Assembly (NCBI GenBank): GCA_046331705.1
Contig: JAXLQJ010000035.1
Span: 16,474-80,473, forward strand
From: JADJOY01 sp046331705 [NCBI: bacterium]
GTDB taxonomy: Bacteria > JADJOY01
Length of the DNA: 64,000 nucleotides
Direction of reading: 5' to 3'
Every line of letters begins with the position of its first letter. Positions within the stretch are counted from its first letter, which is position 1. The notes under the pieces were generated by a model. It was not told the DNA's origin and ran no database searches. It saw nothing but the letters and a program-made list of their open reading frames with translations. A program made the position numbers and the translations under genes. This document shows positions 38,254 to 46,813 of the stretch, piece by piece.

Positions 38254-39327
38254 ATGAGCGTCGCCACACCGCTTCCGAGCTCGCCCCGCAGAGCGGTGCT
38301 GAGCCCGGCGATCGACACGCTGGCGATCGGCGGCGCGTCGATCGTGCTGTTCGTGGGGCTGTTGCTGGTCGGTTCCGAGGCCGGGCGCGCGTTCTCGCTC
38401 CAGCGCGTGCTGATCCTCGAGGCGCTGCTCAACTGGCCGCATTTCACCGCGTCCTGGGTGCTGCTCTACGGCTCGCGCGAGACCTACGAGCGACATCGCT
38501 GGGCGGCCATCCACGTCCCCATCGTGCTCGTGGCCTATGGCGTGCTCGCGCTGGCGTTGGCCGACCGCACCCGCCTCCTCCTCGACCTCTCGGGCCTCGT
38601 GACCTCGTGCTACCTCGCCGTGCACTACACCGGACAGGCGTGGGGCATGGTGGCGACCTCCGCGTTCCTGGAGAACGTGACGGTCGCACCGATCGAGCGC
38701 CGGCTGATCCGCACCAGCTTGTGGATCTTCCTCGCCTGGCAGATCGCGTGGAACCTGCACTTCTTCGGCTTCTTCACGGCGCCGAGCCTGGTGTCGCTCG
38801 GGCCCGACCCGCGGCTGCTCGCGTCGCTCTTCCGCGGGATGACGGCGCTCACGCCCGTGGCGATCGGCCTCGGCGTGGCCGGCTTCGTGCTGATGCGGCG
38901 GCGCGCCGGACGGGCGTTGCCGGCGCGCGTGTACGTGCCGTGGCTCGCGATCTGCCTGTGGTACGCGGCGCTGGGCCGCTATCCGAACGCGATCTACTGG
39001 GTCCAGCTCTCGCACGCGACGCAGTACATGCTCTTCCCGCTGCGAGTCGAGGCCAACCGGTTCCACGCGCGCCACGCCGGCGAGACCGCGACGCCTGGCT
39101 CACGGCTCGCCTTGCACATGGCGCTCTACGTCGCGGCGATCGTCGCGAGCGGCTGGTTCATCTACGGCGGCGTCGACTCGATCGCCCCCGCCGAAGGGCC
39201 GCTCAAGCACCTGCCGTTCATGGTGGGCAACATCGTGAACATCCACCACTACTTCACGGACGGCGTGGTGTGGAAGCTCCGCAACCCGGCGGTGCGGCGC
39301 GAGCTCTTCGCCCACCTACCGCGGTAG
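38254..39327 (+). CDS. polytopic integral membrane protein, function unknown
   Basis: A 357-residue protein with about eight hydrophobic helices. Conserved-looking polar pieces lie near helix ends: EALLNWPHFTASWVLLYGSRETYERHR, SHATQYMLFPLRVE and NIHHYFTDGVVWKLRNP. The histidine-rich ends and the regular spacing resemble a family of uncharacterised membrane proteins seen in deltaproteobacteria. A catalytic or metal-binding role of His in WPHF, SHAT and NIHHYF is possible but unproven. The gene is divergent from the beta-barrel gene and stands alone on its strand. Confidence 0.75.
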   Translation: MSVATPLPSSPRRAVLSPAIDTLAIGGASIVLFVGLLLVGSEAGRAFSLQRVLILEALLNWPHFTASWVLLYGSRETYERHRWAAIHVPIVLVAYGVLALALADRTRLLLDLSGLVTSCYLAVHYTGQAWGMVATSAFLENVTVAPIERRLIRTSLWIFLAWQIAWNLHFFGFFTAPSLVSLGPDPRLLASLFRGMTALTPVAIGLGVAGFVLMRRRAGRALPARVYVPWLAICLWYAALGRYPNAIYWVQLSHATQYMLFPLRVEANRFHARHAGETATPGSRLALHMALYVAAIVASGWFIYGGVDSIAPAEGPLKHLPFMVGNIVNIHHYFTDGVVWKLRNPAVRRELFAHLPR

Positions 39328-39370
39328 TCGGTCATCGGCTCGCGGTCTCGCGCAGCCGATCCACCACCGC

Positions 39371-39583
39371 TCAGCGATCGCGCTCGAGCACCACCAGGAA
39401 GGCCTCGCGGTGCTTCACCAGCATCGCACGGCGTACTTCCCGCTCGATCGTGATCACCCGCCAGCCGTCCTTGGCGTAGTCGTTCAAGAACTCGGTGAAG
39501 TTTTTGGGATCCGCCTTCGCCTCGCCGAAGACCAGCGAGGAGAGCAGCCCCTCGCGATAGATCACGACCTTGTATTCCTTCAC
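39371..39583 (-). CDS. DUF4177-type small protein
   Basis: A 70-residue protein; the GTG start has GGGGGA upstream. The pattern KEYKVVIYRE, then FTEFLNDYAKDGWRVITIER and AFLVVLERDR, is that of DUF4177, small alpha/beta proteins in which a Trp-containing helix-strand turn is conserved. The function of the family is not known. It ends close to the stop of the convergent membrane protein gene. Confidence 0.8.
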   Translation of the reverse strand: MKEYKVVIYREGLLSSLVFGEAKADPKNFTEFLNDYAKDGWRVITIEREVRRAMLVKHREAFLVVLERDR

Positions 39584-39682
39584 GGCCGCTTCCCCCTTCG
39601 AGACTCTCGCAACGCGCGACGGGCGCGGCGCCTCCGCTCCACGCGCCGATCGCGCGCGTGACGCCGAAGCGCTCGCGACGCG

Positions 39683-42253
39683 TCAGCCTACCGAGCCCGA
39701 TCGCGCCCGGCGCCGAGCCAGCACCAGCGCCAAGCCCGCCGCCACCGCCGCGAGATCCGCGGCCGTCGACGAGCCGCTCTCGCTCGCCACCGCGCACCCG
39801 CCGCCGCCCGACTTGTTCTTGCCCGTCACGGTCACGACCCGCGTCGCCGGCGAGGGATCGGGAATGCCGCTTCGATCCTTGCACGTGAGCGTGACGGTGA
39901 AGGTGCCGGCCCGTCCGAACACCACGTCCCCTGGCTCCGCCACGGTCGAATCGGCGATGCCGCTGCCGTCACCGAACGTCCAGGTCGGCGAGAGCGGTCC
40001 ACCGCTCTCGGTATCGCTGCAATGGCCCGCGAAGTGGACGCTCGCGCCACGTGCGATCGTCACGTCGTTGGCGGGGTCGTCGATCACGCTGTCTGGTGCC
40101 GCGTCCACCGTGATGGTGCGGGTCGCCGGGAACGGATCGGCGGCACCGCTGCCATCGGTACACGTGTAGGTCACGGTGAACACGCCTGGGTTCGCGAACG
40201 TGATCGCACCAGGATCCTCCACGGTGGAGTCCGGGATGCCCGAGCCCGCACCGAAGGTCCAGCGATGCGTGAGCGAGCCCGTCTCGTCGGGATCCGAGCA
40301 CGAGGCTGCGAACGTCACGCTCTCGCCCTGGACGATCCCCAGGTCCGAGCTCGGCTCCTCGATCGTGCCGTCGGGCGGCACGCCGACGATCACGGTGCGG
40401 ACCGCGGGGGTGGGATCGGCGACGCCGAGCGCGTCGGTGCAGGTGAACGTCACGTCGAAGGTTCCGGTGACCTGGAAGAACACCTCGCCCGGATTCAGCG
40501 CGGTCGACGGCGCGACACCCGAGCCCGCGCCGAACTCCCAGCGAGTCGTCATGCCGCCGGTCCCGTTCACGTCGCTGCAGCTACCGGCGAAGCTCGTCGA
40601 GGTCCCGGGCAGGATCACCGTAGTGCTCGCGGGCGCGACGATGCTGCTCTCGGGAGGCGTGTCGACGAAGCGCGCCGCCGCGAGGGCGTCGACGCGTCCC
40701 GCGCCGAACACCGAATCGATGCCGGGATCACCGAGGTCCACCGCCGAGCGGCTCAGGGCGCGATCGACGTCGGGCGCCGAGAGGCTCGGAAAGCCCTGCG
40801 CGAGCTGCGCCGCGATCGCCACGACGTGCGGGGCCGCGGCGGAGGTACCGTGGAACGGCGTCGGGAAGCCCCCCGCGCCACTGATGCTCACGCCATCGAT
40901 CGCGGCGATCTCGGGCTTGCCACGCTCCTCGGCCTCGGGAAACACGATCGTGCACGGACCTTGAGAGTTGAACGGCTCGGAGGTGTCGTGGCCCGAGTCC
41001 GCCGCGTCGATCGCGACCACCGAGATCACGCCCGGGACGCAGGGATGGCCGTAGATGCTGTCCGCCGCCGTGCCGAAGCTCGGCACCTTGGCGCGGTCGA
41101 AGAACATCTCGAGCAAGCGTGCGTCGCCGGTGGTGCGACTCACCAACAACGTGGCCGTGCAGCGGTTCGGGCCGGGGCACGGCAGCTCGAGCACGGCGAG
41201 CGGCACGTCTTCGCCGAGGATCCGGTTGGAGCAGATGCCGAGCGCCGTCGCGCCGGCGTCCGTGAAGCAGACCTGATACGAATCCGTCGCCGCGCCGTAG
41301 GGATTCGCCCATTCGAGGAACACCGTGCCACCGCCCGCGGCGACGTCCACGTCCACCGCGACCTTGCCGCTGCCGAAATCGTGCGCGTGGAAGGCGTTGC
41401 CGCTGTCGACGTACTGGCCCTGGTAGTGCCGCTGCGCGTCGTTGCCGGCGGCCGTCACCCACAGCACACCGGACCCGGACACCTCGCGCACCGATTGCGC
41501 GACCACGCCGTCCTCGAAGTAGGGCTCGGCGGGGAACCCGAGATCGTCGACGATCGCATCCGCCCCGAACTCCGTGACCAGCTTCTCGGCGCAGGTGACG
41601 AAGTCCACGGTGGTGATGCCGTTGTCCTGGCCGCCGCCGCAGAAGCCCAGCGTCGCCCCGGGCGCGAGGTCGTGGATCACCTCCAGCGTGGCGGTGCCCT
41701 CGTCGCCGCTGCCGGCTCGTCCGTCGACGATGTCGACCTCGGGGCTGTCGCCGCTCGCCTGCGAAAGCGCGAGGCTGTCGACGCCATCGGAGATCACGCC
41801 GATGCGAACTCCCGCGCCGTCGAGCCCGAGCGCGCGCAGCTCGTCCGAGTGCAGGATCGCGCCGCCTTCGCTCTCCGCCACACCGGCGCGCGCGGCACCG
41901 TAGGTCGGCGGCGTGACCTTGCGCACTCCCGGCAACGCCGCAATCGCGTCGAGGCGATCTGCGGGCACCCAGGCTTGAACGACGCCCAGACGGTCGGTCG
42001 TGCGCTCGACGTGCGCGCCCAGCGCCTCGAGCGCGCCGCGCTCCACCCGGCTACCGGGCAGAGCGTGGACGTAGACCTGACGCAAGCCATCCGCGCGCAT
42101 CCGTACCAGCGACGACGGGGACACGGAGCGCAGCACGGCGCTCACTCGATCCGCGACGCGTGCATCGTCGGCCGCGTGCCCGCGCGTTCCGCCGACCGTG
42201 AGCGAGAGGAAGGCCAAGCTGGCGCCGATCGCCAGGCGTGCAGTGTTTCGCAT
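39683..42253 (-). CDS. subtilisin-like (S8) secreted protease with PKD-like repeats and sorting tail
   Basis: An 856-residue exported protein. The ATG at 42253 with GAGGA upstream opens a signal peptide (LAIGASLAFLSLTVGGTRGHA). A propeptide-like region precedes the S8 domain at about 150-540: Asp in VRIGVISDGVDSLAL and Ser in FHGTSAAAPHVV. Where the HGTxVA histidine is expected, it has GDEGTATLEVIHDLAPGA. Three PKD-like repeats follow (each with SCSD/HCSD and a WTFGxGSGI-like strand). The end has GGGGCAVASESG, a hydrophobic helix and RRRAR, like MYXO-CTERM or JDVT-CTERM sorting tails that hold the protein at the surface through a cysteine. Confidence 0.88.
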   Translation of the reverse strand: MRNTARLAIGASLAFLSLTVGGTRGHAADDARVADRVSAVLRSVSPSSLVRMRADGLRQVYVHALPGSRVERGALEALGAHVERTTDRLGVVQAWVPADRLDAIAALPGVRKVTPPTYGAARAGVAESEGGAILHSDELRALGLDGAGVRIGVISDGVDSLALSQASGDSPEVDIVDGRAGSGDEGTATLEVIHDLAPGATLGFCGGGQDNGITTVDFVTCAEKLVTEFGADAIVDDLGFPAEPYFEDGVVAQSVREVSGSGVLWVTAAGNDAQRHYQGQYVDSGNAFHAHDFGSGKVAVDVDVAAGGGTVFLEWANPYGAATDSYQVCFTDAGATALGICSNRILGEDVPLAVLELPCPGPNRCTATLLVSRTTGDARLLEMFFDRAKVPSFGTAADSIYGHPCVPGVISVVAIDAADSGHDTSEPFNSQGPCTIVFPEAEERGKPEIAAIDGVSISGAGGFPTPFHGTSAAAPHVVAIAAQLAQGFPSLSAPDVDRALSRSAVDLGDPGIDSVFGAGRVDALAAARFVDTPPESSIVAPASTTVILPGTSTSFAGSCSDVNGTGGMTTRWEFGAGSGVAPSTALNPGEVFFQVTGTFDVTFTCTDALGVADPTPAVRTVIVGVPPDGTIEEPSSDLGIVQGESVTFAASCSDPDETGSLTHRWTFGAGSGIPDSTVEDPGAITFANPGVFTVTYTCTDGSGAADPFPATRTITVDAAPDSVIDDPANDVTIARGASVHFAGHCSDTESGGPLSPTWTFGDGSGIADSTVAEPGDVVFGRAGTFTVTLTCKDRSGIPDPSPATRVVTVTGKNKSGGGGCAVASESGSSTAADLAAVAAGLALVLARRRARSGSVG

Positions 42254-42365
42254 GAGGTTTCCTCGTGATGGATGCGGGCCGGGAGGGCCAGACGATTCGA
42301 GAAGGCGAGAGCAACTTGGCACAAGCGCACGGCAACGGCGCGGGCGGTGGCGTCGCGAGCCGCGC

Positions 42366-43802
42366 CTACGAGGGCTCGGAGGCGAGCGTCAACGCTCGGC
42401 GCGTGCCGTCCGGCATGCGCAGCGCGAATCCGCCCGCGCCGTCCTCTTCGATGTGCTCGGCGAGCTGATAGTAGGCGGCGCGGCCGAAGCGCGCGCGCAG
42501 GCCGTCGCGAACGAGCGCGTAGAGCACGTTCTCGGCACCGATCGCGAGGGTCGAGGGATCGAGCGGCTCGACCAAGCCCGCGCCGAGCCATAGCAGCCAG
42601 CCGGCGCCCTCGCCCTCGACCCTGCGCACGACGTACGGTGCGTCCTCGACCTTCACCGCGCGGCGCTCGGAGCCGATCGAGACGAAGAAGCCGCCGTCCG
42701 CGTCACGAGCGAGCGCGCGGGTCAGGAGCTCGATCGTGCCCGGATGGGTGATCTCCTCGTCGTCCTCGAGCCAGCGGCCCTCGCGATCCAGCCGCAGGAC
42801 CGGTGGACGCGGGCGGCGGTGCTCGGCGCCGACGATGCGATAGCGAAAGGTGCCGTCGTCGTCCGTCGAGCACTCGACGTCGCCGTCGCGCTCCAAGAGA
42901 TCGAGGTTCCCCACCACCTCGGAGAACACCAGGAACGTGTGCGCGTCGAGCTGCGAGCGATAGAGCCGACGGGCGATCTCCCAGACGGTCGCCGGTGCTT
43001 TCTCGAGGTGATGCCGGATCCGCCCGCGGATTCGCGCGTGGTGCTTGCGAATGCGCTCGATCCAGGCCCGGTGCGCGAGCTCGAAGGTGCCGTGTCCCGG
43101 ATGGACGCGATCGACCTCGAGCCGCGCCAGGTGATCGAGACTCTGCAGGAAGAGCACCAGGGAGCGTGGCCGGATGCCTTCGCTCCAGTCCTTGAGGAAG
43201 AGGAACGGGACCGTGGTGCCGTCGTCGAGGAGGTGATCGCCGCCGATCAGCTCCCGCGAGTCGGCGTCGTAGAGCACGAGGTGGCCGGGGTAATGACCCG
43301 CGACCTCGAAGAGCTCGAGATGGCGCTCGCCGCACACCGGCAGCCTCGCGCCGTGCTCCACCACGTGATCGACCTGCACGCCGCGCTGGAGCTCCACGGC
43401 ACCGGCCAGGAACTCGCCGATGCGCTCGGCGACCGCGGGCGGCGCGCCGTTGCGGCGGAAGAAATCGACGTTGGCCGCGATCACGGGCGGCATGCTCCAC
43501 GGGTAGCTCGCGATCAGCGGCGCGGTGCGCGCGTGCGCCCAGATCTCCGCGCCGGACTCGTCGCGAATGCGCGCGGCCTGACCGTAGTGGTCGACGTGGC
43601 CGTGGGTGAGCACCACGCGCTCGAGGTCGCGCACCGTGAGCCCGTGCTCGCGCAGTCCGGCGCCCAGCGCGTCCCACGAGGCCTCGCTCGCGACACCCGT
43701 GTCGACGAGGGTCGGCCGATCGCCGAGGATCAGATACGTGTGGATCGCGCCGACCGGAAATGGCGTCGGCAGCGAGATGCGACGAATGTCGAGCCGCGGC
43801 AT
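42366..43802 (-). CDS. metallo-beta-lactamase-fold hydrolase fused to DUF1285-like domain
   Basis: A 478-residue protein. Residues 1-310 are an MBL-fold hydrolase: VDTG, the metal motif THGHVDHYGQ, AGHYPGHLVLYD, IGGDHLL and HPGHG. They are followed by the helical segment commonly seen in the YcbL/LACTB2-like group. Residues about 350-470 match DUF1285 (LDREGRWLEDDEEI, GFFVSIGSE, VKVEDAPYVV, YALVRDGLRARFGRAAYYQLAE). Fusion of the two is unusual in my experience, because DUF1285 is normally a separate small protein. The substrate is unknown; MBL members of this type often cleave thioesters. It lies 117 bp downstream of the MaoC hydratase on the same strand. Confidence 0.8.
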   Translation of the reverse strand: MPRLDIRRISLPTPFPVGAIHTYLILGDRPTLVDTGVASEASWDALGAGLREHGLTVRDLERVVLTHGHVDHYGQAARIRDESGAEIWAHARTAPLIASYPWSMPPVIAANVDFFRRNGAPPAVAERIGEFLAGAVELQRGVQVDHVVEHGARLPVCGERHLELFEVAGHYPGHLVLYDADSRELIGGDHLLDDGTTVPFLFLKDWSEGIRPRSLVLFLQSLDHLARLEVDRVHPGHGTFELAHRAWIERIRKHHARIRGRIRHHLEKAPATVWEIARRLYRSQLDAHTFLVFSEVVGNLDLLERDGDVECSTDDDGTFRYRIVGAEHRRPRPPVLRLDREGRWLEDDEEITHPGTIELLTRALARDADGGFFVSIGSERRAVKVEDAPYVVRRVEGEGAGWLLWLGAGLVEPLDPSTLAIGAENVLYALVRDGLRARFGRAAYYQLAEHIEEDGAGGFALRMPDGTRRALTLASEPS

Positions 43803-43919
43803 CGCGTCGCCAGCGAATCCGAATGCGGTGCGCTGCGCAAGACCGGACGGTGCTCGCGATCGTCGTTGCTCGACCGCGGCGCGGACCCGCTCACGAACGA
43901 ACGGCTCGCTCGTGTCCGC

Positions 43920-44372
43920 TCAGGGGAACGCGATCACGGCGCTGCCGTCCAGCGTGTGCTTGCCGTCCTGGTTCTCCGTCCACACCTCGAGCTCGATCCT
44001 GCGCTCGCCCGCCTCCTGGTACTTCCGCGCCACACGCGCGCGCGCACGAATCGTGTCGCCGGGCCACGTGAGGGCCGTGAACCGCACCCCCAGGTCGCGA
44101 AGCTGGCGTGGATCCGCCCAGCTCGTGAGCAGCTCGCCGAGGAAACCCATCGAGAGCATCCCGTGGGCGAAGACGGACGGGTAGCCGGCGCTCTTCGCGA
44201 ACGGCTCGTCGACGTGGATGGGATTGAAGTCGCCCGACGCGCCGGCGTACTTCACCAGTTGGATGCGCTCGATCGGGCCCTTGGTCAGCGGCGGCAGCTC
44301 GTCGCCGACGGCGAGCGCGTCGTAGCTCGTGACCATCGCCGTGGGCTCGCGGCTCGATTCCCGGTTGCTCAT
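43920..44372 (-). CDS. MaoC-like (R)-hydratase / hot-dog fold protein
   Basis: A 150-residue protein from the ATG at 44372; an open frame extends 38 residues further but is basic and unlike the family. The hydratase 2 motif is clear: YAGASGDFNPIHVDEPFAKSAGY, with the catalytic Asp and His five residues apart, then VFAHGMLSMGFLGELL. The family adds water to trans-2-enoyl-CoA, giving (R)-3-hydroxyacyl-CoA, and often serves fatty-acid or polyhydroxyalkanoate metabolism. The ending RIELEVWTENQDGKHTLDGSAVIAF is typical of stand-alone MaoC proteins. It may be cotranscribed with the MBL-DUF1285 gene. Confidence 0.9.
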   Translation of the reverse strand: MSNRESSREPTAMVTSYDALAVGDELPPLTKGPIERIQLVKYAGASGDFNPIHVDEPFAKSAGYPSVFAHGMLSMGFLGELLTSWADPRQLRDLGVRFTALTWPGDTIRARARVARKYQEAGERRIELEVWTENQDGKHTLDGSAVIAFP

Positions 44373-44881
44373 GGGCGCCTCGTTCGTGGCCCGCGATGGA
44401 CCGATGACGCGAGCCTGCCACGAGTCACGGCGCCGTGTCGCACGTCGTTGCGACGCTTTCTGCAACGCGTTCGCAATCTGCGACATGCGTCACGGAAGCG
44501 CTTCGCGACGCAATGCGCCGCGAAACGGCCGATCGATCGCCGTTTTCTCGTGATTTCCTGGCGATCGAAAACCTCGTCCCGATCGCGCCCGCATCGGCAC
44601 GATTGGCACGAAGCTCGCTAACGGAACCACGTGCGAGCTCCCCAAGGCCCCGTCGGTAATCCTGGGGAAAACAAACAACAAACGGTTTCGCGAAGGGGGG
44701 CCTTGGGTTTGCTGGAGGTGTCTTGGGGGGCCGCCCTTCTCTCTCCTGGGTCGATGTAGCCGGTCTCGCGTTGCGCCAAGGGCGAGTGGGATGACCACTC
44801 GCCCTTCGTGCATCTCGATTCCGTCGCACGGCGCCACGCGACGCCCGCACCCGATGGGTCCGCCCGCCCAGCGCTCGAGCC
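44373..44881. other. intergenic region with four perfect inverted repeats; possible structured RNA
   Basis: This 509-bp stretch has no supported gene and is locally less GC-rich. It holds four perfect inverted repeats in a row. TCGATCGCC pairs 44533-44541 with 44560-44568. AGCTCGC pairs 44612-44618 with 44633-44639. CCCAAGGCCCC pairs 44641-44651 with 44697-44707, enclosing an A-rich loop region. AAGGGCGAGTGG pairs 44778-44789 with 44795-44806 around a 5-base loop. The last could end a transcript in either direction, though no long T-run follows. No known riboswitch, 6S, tmRNA or SRP RNA motif was recognised. Confidence 0.45.
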
Positions 44882-46153
44882 TCAACCGCCCACCAGCGCC
44901 TCCAGCAAGAACCACCAGCCCACCGCGAACGCCAGGCTCACGAGTGCATACGGTGCGATCCGCGTCGCATGCGTGGCGAATCCGATCTCGGTGCCGTGAG
45001 CGCGCGCCTGCTCCACCACGATCAGATTCGCGATCGATCCGATCAGCAGCAGGTTTCCCGCATAGGTGCTGGTGAGCGCCAGCAGATACGCGAGCTCCGG
45101 CCGCCCCGCCGGCCACTCCGCCATCAGCAGCATCACCGCGGGAACGTTGCTCACCAGATTGCTCAGGACCACGCTCGCCGACGCGAGCACCGCGGGGCTG
45201 TGCAGCTCGAGGCCGGATGCGGCGAGCCAGCCCTCGACGGCCGTCATGCCGCCCGCCACGCGAAAACCCTCGATGAGCACGAACAGCGCGATGAAGAGCA
45301 GCAACAACGGCCAGTCCACCAACGACAGGAACTGGGGCGTGGTGAGACGACGACTGGTGAGCAGCACCGCAACCACGCCCAGGACCGATACCTCGCGCGG
45401 CACACGCGTGAAGAAGAGCACCACCAGCAACAGGGTGAGCAGCACCCCCTTGGTGGATTGGACGCGGTCGAACGGACGCGTCGAGGTCATCAGCTCGGGA
45501 TCGAGCGGCCAGTCGGCGACGTCGTGGGGTGCGTGCGCGCGCCCGGCGCGATCCGTCTCCAGGTCGCCGCGGCGCGCGAGCCAGACGTAGAGAAGCGCCA
45601 AGCTCACCAGCGAGGGCGGCCCGCACCACCCGAGAAAAGAGCCGAAATCGAGGTGGGCGCGCTGGCCGATGAACATGTTCTGCGGGTTGCCGATCACGGT
45701 GGCGGCGGAGCCCACGTTCGCCGCCGCCGCCAGTCCCAGCAGGAACGGCACCGGATTCCAGCCACGCCGCGCGGTGATCTCGAGCACGATGGGCGTCAGC
45801 ACCAGGCAGATGACGTCGTTCGAGAGCAGCGCCGAGAGCAGGGCGCTCGCGAGCAACGTGAACGCCAGGAAACCGCGTGCGCCGAGGCCGCTGCGCGCCG
45901 CGCGCAACGCCACCGCGCTGTAGAAGCCGCCGAGCCGGAACTGGGCGGAGAGCACCATCAGCCCGAAGAGCAGCACCAGCGTGCCGGCGTCGATCGCGTG
46001 CGTGGCCGCGGGGAACGAGATCGTGCCGGTGGCCACCATCAGCATCGCGCCGAGCAGCGCCACGCCGGTTCGATCGACGCCGAGTCCAGGGATCTCGCCG
46101 ATCGCGATGCCCACGTACGCGAGCACGAAGATCGCCACACCGAGGGTGTTCAT
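44882..46153 (-). CDS. ArsB/CitM superfamily anion or Na+/H+ transporter
   Basis: A 423-residue protein with 11-12 membrane helices. The ATG at 46153 (with GGTGG eight bases upstream) is preferred to a GTG four codons earlier. Signature pieces of the ion-transporter superfamily are present in two pseudo-symmetric halves: LLSNDVICLVLTPIVLEI and AANVGSAATVIGNPQNMFIG in the first, VLSNLVSNVPAVMLLM and NLLLIGSIANLIVVEQAR in the second. The hairpin motifs SND/GNPQN and SNVP/GSIAN are the substrate-binding elements in this fold. Substrates in the family include arsenite, citrate, dicarboxylates and Na+. No ars gene is nearby, so the substrate is open. Confidence 0.85.
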   Translation of the reverse strand: MNTLGVAIFVLAYVGIAIGEIPGLGVDRTGVALLGAMLMVATGTISFPAATHAIDAGTLVLLFGLMVLSAQFRLGGFYSAVALRAARSGLGARGFLAFTLLASALLSALLSNDVICLVLTPIVLEITARRGWNPVPFLLGLAAAANVGSAATVIGNPQNMFIGQRAHLDFGSFLGWCGPPSLVSLALLYVWLARRGDLETDRAGRAHAPHDVADWPLDPELMTSTRPFDRVQSTKGVLLTLLLVVLFFTRVPREVSVLGVVAVLLTSRRLTTPQFLSLVDWPLLLLFIALFVLIEGFRVAGGMTAVEGWLAASGLELHSPAVLASASVVLSNLVSNVPAVMLLMAEWPAGRPELAYLLALTSTYAGNLLLIGSIANLIVVEQARAHGTEIGFATHATRIAPYALVSLAFAVGWWFLLEALVGG

Positions 46154-46329
46154 GGCGTCGACCACCGAGAGCGAACGAGACGCCGAAACGTAGCTCCGCG
46201 CGCGTCGCCCAACCCGGTCGGCGCGGGCGAGGCGCCCGCCAGCGACGCGCCGCGCCGCCGGCGGGCGCGGCGGCGGCCGGTTACGTTGCCTCGGCCACGC
46301 GAGTCACAGCACCCCGCGGGGACGCGCGC

Positions 46330-46809
46330 ATGCCGCCACTCAAACGCGACCCGAGCCTCATCGCGCTGTCGCGCGACCACCATCAAGGGCTGCTGCGCGT
46401 CTTCTTCCTGCGCCAGGCACTGCGCGCGGGAAGCGGTCTCGACCATCAAGCGAACGTCACCCGCGCGTTCTTCGAGAGCGAGCTGGTGCCGCATTTCCGG
46501 GCCGAGGAAGACGTGCTCTTCCCGTTGCTCCGGCCGCTCCTCGACGCGGGCGACGATCTGATCGATCGCCTGGTGGCCGAGCATCGCGAGCTCGAGGCGC
46601 TCAGCCGCGCGCTCGACGGCACGGCCGAGGCGCTCGCACGCTACGCCGAGCTTCTCGAGCGCCACATCCGTACCGAGGAACGGGTGCTCTTCGAGCTCTA
46701 TCAGGCGCGCGTGCCGGCCACGGAGCGCGCGGCCGTCGGGCAAGCACTGGCGCGAGCGACGGAGCGCGGCGACGAGCGCACCGAGAGCTGCGCGCGCCCC
46801 GGCGGCTGA
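46330..46809 (+). CDS. hemerythrin-like (HHE) protein
   Basis: A 159-residue all-helical protein. It has LSRDHHQGLLRVFFL, VPHFRAEEDVLFPLL, LVAEHRELEALSRAL and RHIRTEERVLFELYQ, which provide the His and Glu ligands of the two-iron site in hemerythrin-like domains (four-helix bundle). Roles in the family include oxygen or NO sensing and iron handling; no other domain is attached here. The ATG follows a GGGGA tract. It is convergent with the amidohydrolase, only four bases apart. Confidence 0.9.
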   Translation: MPPLKRDPSLIALSRDHHQGLLRVFFLRQALRAGSGLDHQANVTRAFFESELVPHFRAEEDVLFPLLRPLLDAGDDLIDRLVAEHRELEALSRALDGTAEALARYAELLERHIRTEERVLFELYQARVPATERAAVGQALARATERGDERTESCARPGG

Positions 46810-46813
46810 CGCG

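Noticed and set aside
44612-44806. Possible tmRNA, 6S RNA or riboswitch
   Set aside because: None of the diagnostic sequences (tmRNA tag, SRP apical loop, GEMM, TPP, cobalamin or FMN cores) is present. It is kept only as an unnamed structured region.
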